NCBI RefSeq assembly: GCF_004364155.1
Contig: NZ_SOAZ01000014.1
Span: 1 to 64,000 of the forward strand
Direction of reading: 5' to 3'
DNA length: 64,000 bases
From: Fonticella tunisiensis
Lineage (GTDB): Bacteria; Bacillota; Clostridia; Clostridiales; Caloramatoraceae
Below, in pieces: positions 8,405-16,725 of this stretch. The notes beneath the pieces were generated by a model, which was not told where the DNA came from, made no database searches, and worked only from the letters and a program-made list of their open reading frames with translations. The position numbers were made by a program, and so were the translations under genes. How positions within the stretch are numbered: position 1 is the stretch's first letter; the number at the start of each line of letters is the position of its first letter.

Positions 8405-9106
8405 ATGGACAGGTGCCTCTTAAGCGTTGACTGGGATTATTTCATTTATACAAAAAAGGAAAACTGGGGTTCGTATATTGAAAACAGCAAAAATGTCAAC
8501 AGTATATGGTATAAACGGTATTTTCAATTCAAACAGCAGGGGCGAGATATACAGGAGTCATTTCAGTTATCCCCGGAAGTAGAAGATTTCTGGGATAAAG
8601 TCAGAAACAAATTTCGTTTGAGCAACAACACAAAGGTTTATGTATCCGATTCCCATGCCCTATCCTATAATATAGCCAAAGACAATGGCTGTACTAATGT
8701 CTATTTATTCGATGCCCATGCTGATTTAGGATATAATGGGCTTCCTTCCTTGAATTTTGAGATAAACTGTGCAAACTGGCTTGGTAAACTTTTAAAAGAT
8801 AGAGTTATTTATAAGGTTAATATTATTTACAGCCCATTTACTGTGGAAAATCCAGAGGATTTCAAGCAAATCAATAATGCCTTTAACGTGAAATATTCTA
8901 CGTGGGATACTCTTCCTGATAATGTAGAGATATCTACAATCCATATCTGCAGATCAGGAGCATGGACACCTCCATGGTATGACGATAAATTTTTCAAATT
9001 TGTAGAAGGTACAGGGTTACCATTTGAAAGCACTGGATGCAGTCCGAGGAAATGGGATACAAGAAATATAAACTTATCCGATCAAATAACCTACATGATG
9101 GCATAA
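8405..9106 (+). CDS. uncharacterised protein with a DAHAD motif
   Basis: 233-residue soluble protein, ATG with ggaggtg 7 bases upstream. It starts CLLSVDWDYFIYTKKENWG and in its middle has VYLFDAHADLGYN (about residues 99-111), which recalls the metal-binding DxHxD of the arginase/ureohydrolase fold; a second acidic/aromatic region HICRSGAWTPPWYDD (about 180-194) is rich in conserved-looking Trp and Asp. I do not recognise the family with certainty. It is alone on its transcript: own ribosome site, intrinsic terminator just after. A metal-dependent hydrolase is a possible reading, not a demonstrated one. Confidence 0.5.
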   Translation: MDRCLLSVDWDYFIYTKKENWGSYIENSKNVNSIWYKRYFQFKQQGRDIQESFQLSPEVEDFWDKVRNKFRLSNNTKVYVSDSHALSYNIAKDNGCTNVYLFDAHADLGYNGLPSLNFEINCANWLGKLLKDRVIYKVNIIYSPFTVENPEDFKQINNAFNVKYSTWDTLPDNVEISTIHICRSGAWTPPWYDDKFFKFVEGTGLPFESTGCSPRKWDTRNINLSDQITYMMA

Positions 9107-9142
9107 ACTGAATAATTAAAGTAAATCGCAAATATGTCATAT

Positions 9143-9183
9143 CTCCAGGATATTATATATGAGTCAATATCCTGGAGTTTTTT
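9143..9183 (+). terminator. intrinsic terminator
   Basis: Stem ctccaggatatt (9143-9154) / aatatcctggag (9166-9177) followed by six T. Serves the DAHAD-motif gene. The minus-strand gene also ends near here. Confidence 0.85.
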
Positions 9184-9203
9184 ACGTTGAGGAAGTAAAA
9201 TGA

Positions 9204-10295
9204 CTATAACCAAGAGCTTACGTACTTAATTATTATCGGGAAAAGTGCTATTACGCAAATATATCTTGCAAGCTGCAATATGGCAACTTTTGGGGCATCA
9301 CCACCAAGATCCCTTGCTATTAGGGCCATGTCAGATACACCTCCCGGTGCACTTGCCAGAAGTGAAGTAATAAGTTCCAGTCCACTGACTTTGCTTATTA
9401 AAAGACCGATACACAGGTTCACGACAATAATACCGATTAAAAGTATGAAAGCTGGAAGAATAACGCTTTTAAGGGATATTAAATCTGCAAATGTCATTCT
9501 CTCTCCTATAAGTATTCCTGCAAATACCTGGGTTATCCTTCTGATATTTACTGACATATATCCTATTTTAAAAAATATGCTCAAAATACCTACCGCTATC
9601 ATAGAAAAGGTCATGGCTCCTGCTGGAATTTTAATCTTGTATCCAAGCAAGCCAGCGGCAAGAGCGACTAACATTGTAAGAGCAAGATTTACATACTTTT
9701 CTTTTGTTGTATATTTAAGGTTAACAGTTTCATCAACTTCGGAAGAGGCACTGAGAAGATCGCTGCAGGCCTCCTTCTTGCTTCCGTTGCCATTTTTCCA
9801 GGCGGTTAGATGTGATGAAATGAACTTCATAAGCGAAGGAAAGAGAATCATAACACTCATTAGTCTGACCATCTGCAGTATTGCCACTTTTGAAGAATCT
9901 GCTCCCAAATCGCTGCTAATCAGGGACATATCAACAATTCCACCTGGCGCGCTGGCAAAGAGAGATGTAATTAAATCGATTGACGTAATTTTATACATTA
10001 TGTATCCCATAAGGAGATCAAGGATTATCATGCTGGATACCATCAAAACTGCCGGCTTTATCATTAATCTAAGATCTAGAATGTCCTTATATGTAATTCC
10101 AGCTCCAATAAACGCACCAGCCGCTATTTGAGTAACTATTCTTACATCCTCGGGAAGGTAAGCATTACCTGTTATTACATTAAATAGTGCCACCGATAAC
10201 ATAGCTCCTACCATTGCGCCTGCTGGCACTTTCAGGCGTAAAGCTGTAAAACCACCAATGAGACCTATTATTACAGTTACAATTAGCTTAAACAT
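9204..10295 (-). CDS. AbrB-family membrane protein (PF05145-like)
   Basis: 363-residue polytopic membrane protein made of two homologous halves. Each half has a glycine/alanine-rich helix block with SAPGG (SAPGGIVDMSLISSDLGADS about residue 115, SAPGGVSDMALIARDLGGDA near 325) followed by a helix starting KVAILQ, the hallmark of the duplicated AbrB/'ammonia monooxygenase-like' membrane family, unrelated to the AbrB DNA-binding regulator. Transport role is presumed, substrate unknown. Monocistronic on the minus strand; start ATG with agaaagg ribosome site. Nothing decisive in the 247 bases between it and the next gene apart from small palindromes such as gtttat-tt-ataaac at 10464-10477. Confidence 0.8.
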   Translation of the reverse strand: MFKLIVTVIIGLIGGFTALRLKVPAGAMVGAMLSVALFNVITGNAYLPEDVRIVTQIAAGAFIGAGITYKDILDLRLMIKPAVLMVSSMIILDLLMGYIMYKITSIDLITSLFASAPGGIVDMSLISSDLGADSSKVAILQMVRLMSVMILFPSLMKFISSHLTAWKNGNGSKKEACSDLLSASSEVDETVNLKYTTKEKYVNLALTMLVALAAGLLGYKIKIPAGAMTFSMIAVGILSIFFKIGYMSVNIRRITQVFAGILIGERMTFADLISLKSVILPAFILLIGIIVVNLCIGLLISKVSGLELITSLLASAPGGVSDMALIARDLGGDAPKVAILQLARYICVIALFPIIIKYVSSWL

Positions 10296-10542
10296 ATTAA
10301 CAACCTTTCTAGTCCATTATATTTTTGCCATGTTTTACGATCAGTAATATTGTATCATTCAGCAGATGCTTTAGCAATAAAAGGCACCACATGAAATATT
10401 GAATGGATAATAGGAAAATGATGCTGATGCTCATAAACAGGAACTGCATTATTGTATATAAGAGTTTATTTATAAACTTAGCATGATTTTTAAGTGCTGC
10501 ATCATAAAATTATACTGTATCGCTATGCCGGGAGTGTACCAA

Positions 10543-11244
10543 TTGAAAAAGATTATATTCATTCTAATAGTAGCTATTTTAACTTTTATACTCGTTTATC
10601 TTTGTTATACAGCATTTGAGGGATATAGTACATCAAGCAGAATTTCAATGATAAATAAAAATAGGTATAGTATCTTTATTGATATAACAGAATCCAAGCT
10701 ATATCTTATAGATATTTCAACGGGGAAATCTGTAAAGTCGTATCCAATCGCAAGTGGGAAATCGTCAACTCCATCACCCCTTGGGACCTGGAAGATTATA
10801 AGTAAGGGGGACTGGGGAAAGGGATTTGGAGGAGAGTGGCTTGGGTTAAATGTACCATGGGGTACGTACGGAATACACGGAACGAACAGGCCAGGATCAA
10901 TAGGATATGCAGTATCACATGGATGCATAAGGATGTTCAACAAAGATGTTGAAGAGTTGTCAAAGTTTGTAGGATACGGGACAACTGTAGTTATATACGG
11001 TGGTCCCTATGGACCATTTGGAAACGGGTTTAGGGTGATTAAGCCCGGATGCAGTGGGGCAGATGTTTATGAGGTTCAAAAAATAATGAAGAATAGGGGA
11101 TATTATCCATATGCTGTAGATGGCATTTATGGAGAGGGAATGAAGAGATATGTAATTAAGTTTAGGGTTGATAATCACCTGAGTTTAACACATGATATAA
11201 ATGGGGAATTTTATAAAGCCCTCGGTATAAGGCTTATGGATTAA
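10543..11244 (+). CDS. membrane-anchored L,D-transpeptidase with peptidoglycan-binding domain
   Basis: Cross-links or anchors peptidoglycan from the outer face of the membrane. I chose the TTG at 10543 (ggag 8 bases upstream), which puts an N-terminal hydrophobic anchor KKIIFILIVAILTFILVYL at the very start; an ATG at 10525 without ribosome site is the alternative. The YkuD catalytic domain follows, with HGT and the active-site SHGCIRM motif containing the nucleophilic cysteine. The last ~65 residues (KPGCSGADVYEVQKIMKNRG, AVDGIYGEGM) form a PG_binding_1 helical domain. 233 residues. Related to the shorter enzyme at 34623. Confidence 0.85.
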   Translation: MKKIIFILIVAILTFILVYLCYTAFEGYSTSSRISMINKNRYSIFIDITESKLYLIDISTGKSVKSYPIASGKSSTPSPLGTWKIISKGDWGKGFGGEWLGLNVPWGTYGIHGTNRPGSIGYAVSHGCIRMFNKDVEELSKFVGYGTTVVIYGGPYGPFGNGFRVIKPGCSGADVYEVQKIMKNRGYYPYAVDGIYGEGMKRYVIKFRVDNHLSLTHDINGEFYKALGIRLMD

Positions 11245-11343
11245 AAGCAGATGAGCATTAAAAAGTATAAATGCCGGATGGATATACCTTCTTCAGGGAA
11301 ATATATTAATATAAAATAATATATCAGCATTCTGGAGGAAGGT

Positions 11344-12585
11344 ATGGTAGAATATTTAAACAACTGGTTAATAAGTATTGGCACCGGTTCAGAACTTTCC
11401 TATTATATTGCAAATGGGATGGTTTTAGCTGGTGCCATATTATGCAGTTTCATTACCGCATTAATATCAAAACGAATAATTATCGTAGTGCTTCCTTTTT
11501 ATATAAAGAAAAGCAGGAATATATGGGATGATATACTTCTTGAAAAAAAGGTTTTTGAGAGGCTTCACCATATTCCTCCTGCCCTTATACTCTATAAGTT
11601 TGCCTCTGCCTTTACAGGACTTAGAATATGGGTTGAACGCATCTCGATTGCCTATATGATAATTATAGGGCTAATGTTTTTTAGTGCACTGCTCGATGCA
11701 ATGGATAATATATACAGGACATATGAAATATCGAAATCACGTCCTATAAAAGGTTATATCCAGATTTTTAAGGTAGTTTTATTTATAGTTGGAATTGTAA
11801 TAGCCACAGGCATTTTGATCGATAAATCTCCCTGGATACTTCTAAGTGGAGTTGGAGCAATGGCAGCTGCACTTCTTATTATTTTTAAAGAAACCTTTAT
11901 GGGACTTGTGGCAAGTCTTCAGATATCAGCAACGGATATGGTCAGGATTGGAGATTGGATTGAGGCTCCACGGTATGAAGCAAATGGTACAGTTGTAGAT
12001 ATAACGTTACATATTATCAAGATACAAAACTGGGATAAATCCATAACAACAATACCTACATATGCGCTTATTTCCGAGTCCTTTAAAAATTGGAGAGGAA
12101 TGCAGGAAGCAGGAGGAAGGCTTATAAAAAGATCAATATACATTGATATTACAAGCGTTAGATTTTGCAGCGATGAAATGCTTGAAAAATTAAAAGGTAT
12201 AAAATACTTAAAGGAGCATATTGAAATAAAGGCTACTGAGATGGAAAAATCTGAAATGAAGGCTTCCCCAGAGGATAACGTTGAGGATTTCAGGTTAATG
12301 ACAAACCTTGGGCTTTTTAGGGTTTATATAACATCTTTTCTTAAAAATCATCCTGGTATAAGACAGGATATGACACTTATGGTAAGACCTCTTATGCCAG
12401 TAGAGAGTGGAATTCCACTTGAAATATATGCCTTTTCAGCGGAAACCTCATGGGAGAGTTATGAAGCTGTCCAATCTGATATTATTGAACACATATTATC
12501 GGTGGTCCCTGAATTTGGTCTCAGAATATTCCAGAAGCCCTCGGGTTACGATGTTAAAAATTCCAAACACTACTATGGGGAATGA
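11344..12585 (+). CDS. MscS-family mechanosensitive channel
   Basis: 413 residues. Several N-terminal membrane helices (about residues 20-45, 95-120, 142-165) precede the pore-helix region GVGAMAAALLIIFKETFMGL (about 182-201), which is followed by the beta-domain hallmark RIGDWIEAP. The last ~170 residues are a cytosolic C-terminal domain. Length and order resemble the YbdG/MscM-like subgroup rather than the 286-residue E. coli MscS. It releases osmolytes on osmotic downshock. Own ribosome site ggagg; separate from the upstream gene by 99 bases. Confidence 0.88.
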   Translation: MVEYLNNWLISIGTGSELSYYIANGMVLAGAILCSFITALISKRIIIVVLPFYIKKSRNIWDDILLEKKVFERLHHIPPALILYKFASAFTGLRIWVERISIAYMIIIGLMFFSALLDAMDNIYRTYEISKSRPIKGYIQIFKVVLFIVGIVIATGILIDKSPWILLSGVGAMAAALLIIFKETFMGLVASLQISATDMVRIGDWIEAPRYEANGTVVDITLHIIKIQNWDKSITTIPTYALISESFKNWRGMQEAGGRLIKRSIYIDITSVRFCSDEMLEKLKGIKYLKEHIEIKATEMEKSEMKASPEDNVEDFRLMTNLGLFRVYITSFLKNHPGIRQDMTLMVRPLMPVESGIPLEIYAFSAETSWESYEAVQSDIIEHILSVVPEFGLRIFQKPSGYDVKNSKHYYGE

Positions 12586-12590
12586 CAAAG

Positions 12591-12622
12591 GCAGTATTTG
12601 AGCCAATAGATTCAAATACTGC
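12591..12622. terminator. hairpin between convergent genes
   Basis: Inverted repeat gcagtatttga (12591-12601) / tcaaatactgc (12612-12622) between the mscS stop and the end of the minus-strand lipoprotein. No clear T-run, so terminator function is likely but not certain. Confidence 0.55.
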
Positions 12623-12628
12623 TAAAAC

Positions 12629-13254
12629 TTACTTTAGTATAAGGATAAATTCGCCAATACCTGCCTTTATGTCAACATTAATTGTAATATTAGATTTGCC
12701 ATAGGCCTCATTTACATAACTGCTTCCCTTTATAATAAAACCATCGGCGTTTAATTTCCCGATGCCCTTTTGAATTCTTACATTTACTCCTATATCCTTT
12801 GGAAGATAGAGGGTAGTTCTGCCAACGCCGCCGGCAATATTAACATTAAAGCTTTCACTGTAATTGCCGGACATATCCATTTTTACATCTCCTGCCCCCA
12901 TCTTTAAGTTTACATCTCTTAAATTTAAATTTGAAAGGTTAAGATTTTCCTCTCCGGCACCAAATTCGATATAAATATTAATTGGCAATTTGTTGTTTAA
13001 TTTAAAATTCCATTCATAACGATTATTTCGAAGATTAGCATTTTTTATAGATGGTTGATGTTCTTCGTACTGCCATCTATTGAAAGCTTACCAGCTCCCA
13101 TCCTAAGGTTAATATCAGCTTTTTCAGCTTCCTGGAGCTCAACTTCCTTTGTCTCGCGATATTCTTTACCGGGACGTATAATTTCACTGCAGCTTGATAG
13201 AGAAAATAAAATCGCTATGCATAGAAACATGGCCGACAGTTTTTTAAAATTCAT
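12629..13254 (-). pseudogene. toast-rack-type lipoprotein, frameshifted
   Basis: Two minus-strand frames together make one beta-strand-repeat lipoprotein. The first (13254-13045) has a lipoprotein signal peptide ending LFSLSSCS and the start of the repeat domain, INLRMGAGKLSIDG. It stops at GSTKNINHL-stop. The second frame continues without a start of its own as NANLRNNRYEWNFKLNN, then IYIEFGAGEENLNL, LKMGAGDVKMDMSG and GGVGRTTLYLPKD to 12629. Adding one base next to the six-A run (near 13041-13046) would join them as NHL-IKNANLR. The GAG-x-L repeats are typical of toast-rack/DUF4097-like adhesin folds. Either a real frameshift or a homopolymer sequencing error. Confidence 0.75.
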
Positions 13255-13356
13255 AGCTATCCACTCTTGATAAATTCCTTGATATGTTAATACACTTTAT
13301 AATATACTTCAGTATGGAATTATTTACAACTACTGTAAAATAATATTTTTTAAAAC

Positions 13357-13392
13357 AAAACCGCTGGAAGGTAAGTTATTTCCAGCGGTTTT
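13357..13392 (-). terminator. intrinsic terminator, probably bidirectional
   Basis: 12-bp stem aaaaccgctgga (13357-13368) / tccagcggtttt (13381-13392). On the minus strand the stem is followed by a T-rich stretch, serving the ferritin-like gene. Confidence 0.8.
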
Positions 13393-13433
13393 GTATAACA
13401 AATATTATTAAATTGGTACCAGATGATTATGTT

Positions 13434-13979
13434 CTAGCATTTAACGCAGCCGCAAAGATAAACAAACCTTGTAGCATGTTCCTGTTCATCCGTTATAATT
13501 TCATATAACATATCCCTCAGCATTCTGCTCGGAAGCATGGCATATATTTTTCTGTACATCTCAACGGCTTCCAGTTCGCCGTCTATACTGGTTTCAATTG
13601 CTTCTTTAATTGAATCGTATCTTTCAACCTTTGGAACAGATACTTCGATAGGCTTTCCGGTGAGATGATGATAAATATGCTGGAACATTTTATAATGCTT
13701 TCCTTCATCCTCGTAGGCAAATTCAATTTGCTTTTTACATTTGTCGCTGCTTGTCATATCCATCATCATCTCATATTTTGCCCTGTCATGCAATTCGTCC
13801 TTCATTGCTTCAAAAAGCAAGTCTAATAGTTGCTGGGGGGATTGTGCCATATACATATTGCTGTGCATTGGATTTTCCATAGGCATATTCATGCCGGAAG
13901 GTATATGATGCGATGGCATAAACATAGGACAGGTCATCTTCTTTTGATCATGTCCCCTCATGTCCATTAGGTAGTACAT
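13434..13979 (-). CDS. ferritin-like/rubrerythrin-type protein
   Basis: 181 residues. A Met/His-rich N-terminal 45 residues (MTCPMFMPSHHIPSGMNMPM) precede a four-helix ferritin-like domain: EAMKDELHDRAKYEMM, EFAYEDEGKHYKMFQHIYHH, TSIDGELEAVEMYRKIY and EIITDEQEHATRFVYL, whose E..H and E..EH pairs are the usual diiron ligands. The C-terminus GCVKC and the His/Met-rich head suggest extra metal binding. Often annotated as a spore-coat or ferritin-like protein in Clostridia; function unproven. ATG preceded by gggagga; terminator downstream. Confidence 0.7.
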   Translation of the reverse strand: MYYLMDMRGHDQKKMTCPMFMPSHHIPSGMNMPMENPMHSNMYMAQSPQQLLDLLFEAMKDELHDRAKYEMMMDMTSSDKCKKQIEFAYEDEGKHYKMFQHIYHHLTGKPIEVSVPKVERYDSIKEAIETSIDGELEAVEMYRKIYAMLPSRMLRDMLYEIITDEQEHATRFVYLCGCVKC

Positions 13980-14094
13980 TATAATCCTCCCTTACTGAAT
14001 GATTGGAAATATTACATCTATATATACTATGAAATGGAAATAGGATTGGTTCAGGATAAGCGCAAAATAATCTCCATCTATTATATAGCCATAA

Positions 14095-14374
14095 TATTCA
14101 GATATACATATAGCTTTTATTATACTAATTCTTTTAGGTTTGATTCAAAATATCCGGAGAAGTTATTCAAGGACCATAGTTCAGAATAATACCCTGCAGG
14201 AATATTTAGGGAGAGTATTCTCGTTTTATAAAATATTAATAATTTCCTTTGCAATATTGGGGCTTTTTATTGCAAGCCCGCTGTATAATCCCAATAGAAA
14301 TAAACAAGTGGGCGGAACTTTTAGGTGTAAATGATGCTTTAGAAATTAAAGCATTAGGCGAGGAGCAAAGTTAA
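14095..14374 (+). pseudogene. MFS transporter, C-terminal remnant
   Basis: A short frame from about 14095 reads AFIILILLGL (membrane helix) and then LQEYLGRVFSF, matching the GRVFS loop of macrolide-efflux-type major facilitator proteins, and a further hydrophobic helix ending ASPLYN. At about 14290 the frame must change to continue as IEINKWAELLGVNDALEIKA, ending with TAA at 14372-14374. No start codon with ribosome site and no 5' part. Clearly a fragment; which MFS subfamily it came from is uncertain. The next ~230 bases to 14604 hold only another short possible remnant (YCVYIGKEKIINEDVKWQ, about 14473-14535) and a hairpin. Confidence 0.5.
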
Positions 14375-14568
14375 ATAAGCCATGTAACAGGCACAGCAGC
14401 TTAAATCACTTTATAGCATAGAGTTTGATATAAAATGATATAACCTCCCTGCCGGAGCAAATTCAAAAATATTTTAGGTATTGCGTCTATATTGGAAAGG
14501 AAAAGATTATCAATGAGGATGTAAAGTGGCAGTGAAAAGTAAGATACTTGGCATATTCCACAAAGTAT

Positions 14569-14595
14569 CCCCCGGCAGTTTAGTCCTGCAGGGGG
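14569..14595. terminator. GC-rich hairpin, possible terminator
   Basis: Imperfect 10-bp stem cccccggcag (14569-14578) / ctgcaggggg (14586-14595), one mismatch. It lies just beyond the stop of the minus-strand potassium operon, so it is the likely end of that transcript, although the T-rich tail is on the other side. Confidence 0.45.
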
Positions 14596-14604
14596 AATTT
14601 TAGA

Positions 14605-15102
14605 TTACTTATTGTGTTTAAAATATATGGAACCAATAAGAAGGGTTACAAGGGTAAGGGAAGCGCCAACTACTATCTTAATGCGGCTTACAGGTTTAAG
14701 TTGAACTTTTCCCGGGTCTACAATTTTAACATTACTGGCATGGATATCCATGTCACCTCCATGTTCCAAACAACTTTTATTAAATATTCCGGTAACCTCA
14801 ACGATATCTCCTTTGTGCTTATAATCTCCAAAGGTTTTAATCTTTTTTGCATCCTCCCATTTCATCCATACTCCCATGGGAAGACTTCCATCGCTTATAT
14901 TAACCCATCCATAATCTCCTCTTTTCATCGCCTCGCCAATGGCTTCACCTCTTATTGTGACTTCTTTGCCATTATAGACTGCAGCCTTTTCGACAAAGTC
15001 GCTAAAGTTTGAAACCTCATCAGCCCTGACTGTGAAGGATGTAAGAAGAGAAAAGAAAACTATAAAAAGAAGAAGGATATTTATTTTTAACGCCTTGAAC
15101 AT
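14605..15102 (-). CDS. exported OB-fold-like membrane protein of the potassium operon
   Basis: 165 residues. N-terminal signal peptide (hydrophobic about residues 8-25, VRADE cleavage-type region), a middle domain with KEVTIRGEAIGEAMKRGDYG and DIVEVTGIF that fits a small OB-fold (nucleic-acid or carbohydrate-binding-like beta-barrel), and a C-terminal membrane helix (about 143-160). The middle domain should therefore face outside. The start overlaps the end of trkH by 16 bases, so it is translated with the channel. I know no assigned function for such a partner; a role tied to potassium uptake is inferred only from the operon. Confidence 0.6.
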   Translation of the reverse strand: MFKALKINILLLFIVFFSLLTSFTVRADEVSNFSDFVEKAAVYNGKEVTIRGEAIGEAMKRGDYGWVNISDGSLPMGVWMKWEDAKKIKTFGDYKHKGDIVEVTGIFNKSCLEHGGDMDIHASNVKIVDPGKVQLKPVSRIKIVVGASLTLVTLLIGSIYFKHNK

Positions 15103-16613
15103 ATTTTTTTAATACCTCCAAACAAGAAGCCTACTAAAGCAAATACGGAAATAAATTCAAGCCTGCCAAGGAACATTGCTATTATATAAAACAACTTCAT
15201 AAGAGAAGGCATTGAAGGCGATGTAACTCCAATTGAAAGTCCAACGTTTCCGGTAACTGAAGCAGCTTCAAAAGCCGAGCTTAATAATGGATAGCCATAG
15301 TATGAACCAATTACCGTTCCAATTGAAAAAAGAACAACATAGCAAATTATAATAAGAGATGTGCTTTTAACAACTCCATCATCAAGTATTAAATCCTTAA
15401 TGTGGTGGAATTTAAACACCCTTACTCTTCTCTCAGAGCTTAAAAGCTTTTTAATGTCTGCAATTATTCCTTTAAATACAATTCCTACTCTGAGTCCTTT
15501 AAATCCTCCAGCTGTTGAGCATGCAGAACCACCAATCAGCATTGCAATTATTAACATTATAACTGCAAAATCCCCCCATTCAAGAGCAAACTGCCTTGCA
15601 TAGAGGCTTGCAAAACCTGTTGTTGTATGAGCTGATAACAAATGATATATACCTTTCCTAAAAATTGATACAGCATCGGTATATACGTTAAGTTTTGAAA
15701 GCCCAAGGGCTATAAAGAACGAGGTTAAGGTTGCTGTAATGAAAAAACTTTGGATTTCGATGTTTTTTACTATTTCCTTTTTATTTCCCTGCCATACAGC
15801 GTAGTGAAGTCCGAAGTTAAAGGAACCTATTATAAAGAATATTATGGTTAGTATTTCATAGGACATACTGTGATAGTAAAGAATGTTCTGCGACATAGGG
15901 GCAAATCCTCCAGTACTCCATGCTGACATAAAGATAAAAAGCCCATGAAAGAATGCAGATACTGGCTTTAACCCTATCATCATTCCGTTTATCCACATCA
16001 GCAGTGTACCAACTGCAAGATAGGACATGCTTATTGCCCATATTATTCTGGCTGTCCCTTTAACGTTTGGAACAAGCTCAATGTCCTTACCTTCTCCTAC
16101 ATACATCTTATAAGCGCCTGCTGTATCTCGCATAAGGAACGACAGTGCAAGAACGACCATTCCCTGACCGCCAACAAAGGTTAATATATGCCTCCAGGTG
16201 TTGAGGCTGAGGGACAGGTGTTCTAAATCCTGGGTAAGAACAAGCCCCGTTGTGGTAAATCCACTCATAACATCAAAGGCTGCATCCAAAAAAGAAAGAG
16301 CATGGCCGCTCAGCCTGTAGGGAATTGCACAAAGAAACATAAGCAAAATCCATGACAGGGAAGCGACTATAAGCCCATGTTTCCATTGAAATCTTACTTT
16401 GCCCAGGGATTTTTTTCCAAACATTATTAGTATAAGCCCAGTGCTTAAAGCTATATTGATGCTTATTATAAAGTCAGCTAATGCGCCCCACTCCTTAAAA
16501 AGTATAGAAACAATTATAGGTATCAGCATAAGAAGTGATGTCCATAATATTATAAAACCAGTGTAATAGCTTATAATTTTAATATCATAGTTTTGTTTAT
16601 TTTCCATATTCAT
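15087..16613 (-). CDS. trkH: Trk/Ktr-type potassium uptake channel subunit
   Basis: 508-residue polytopic membrane protein of the TrkH/KtrB family. Four M1-P-M2 repeats are visible with selectivity-filter-type sequences: SGFTTTGLVL, SAWSTGGFAP, SAHTTTGFAS and SVTGNVGLSIG. It forms the potassium pathway; cytosolic RCK proteins gate it, and these are encoded directly upstream in the same operon. Start ATG with gaggtga ribosome site. The gene immediately upstream is a 34-codon membrane peptide. Confidence 0.93.
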   Translation of the reverse strand: MNMENKQNYDIKIISYYTGFIILWTSLLMLIPIIVSILFKEWGALADFIISINIALSTGLILIMFGKKSLGKVRFQWKHGLIVASLSWILLMFLCAIPYRLSGHALSFLDAAFDVMSGFTTTGLVLTQDLEHLSLSLNTWRHILTFVGGQGMVVLALSFLMRDTAGAYKMYVGEGKDIELVPNVKGTARIIWAISMSYLAVGTLLMWINGMMIGLKPVSAFFHGLFIFMSAWSTGGFAPMSQNILYYHSMSYEILTIIFFIIGSFNFGLHYAVWQGNKKEIVKNIEIQSFFITATLTSFFIALGLSKLNVYTDAVSIFRKGIYHLLSAHTTTGFASLYARQFALEWGDFAVIMLIIAMLIGGSACSTAGGFKGLRVGIVFKGIIADIKKLLSSERRVRVFKFHHIKDLILDDGVVKSTSLIIICYVVLFSIGTVIGSYYGYPLLSSAFEAASVTGNVGLSIGVTSPSMPSLMKLFYIIAMFLGRLEFISVFALVGFLFGGIKKICSRR

Positions 16614-16616
16614 TAA

Positions 16617-16721
16617 TCACCTCGAAAGTACAAGGTTCATGACAAAAAGCATTACCACAAATATCAAAACGAAGGACATTTCCAAGAATACGCCCTTTAT
16701 AATCTTTTTAGCGCTTAACAT
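16617..16721 (-). CDS. 34-residue single-helix membrane peptide between trkA and trkH
   Basis: Too short for most gene finders. ATG (16719-16721 on the complement), TGA at 16617-16619. The product starts MLSAKKIIKGVFLEMS and then has about 18 hydrophobic residues (FVLIFVVMLFVMNLVL) ending SR: a positive-inside N-terminus and one membrane helix. The start lies 4 bases after the trkA stop with gggggaatagg as ribosome site, and its stop overlaps the ribosome site of trkH, so all three are translationally coupled. By analogy KdpF, a 29-residue subunit, stabilises the Kdp potassium pump; a similar role for TrkH is my inference. No family recognised. Confidence 0.6.
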   Translation of the reverse strand: MLSAKKIIKGVFLEMSFVLIFVVMLFVMNLVLSR

Positions 16722-16725
16722 AATC

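Noticed and set aside
9280-10131. A 283-codon open frame on the plus strand
   Set aside because: It is antisense to the AbrB-type membrane gene, has no ribosome site, and its composition is that of a shadow frame.
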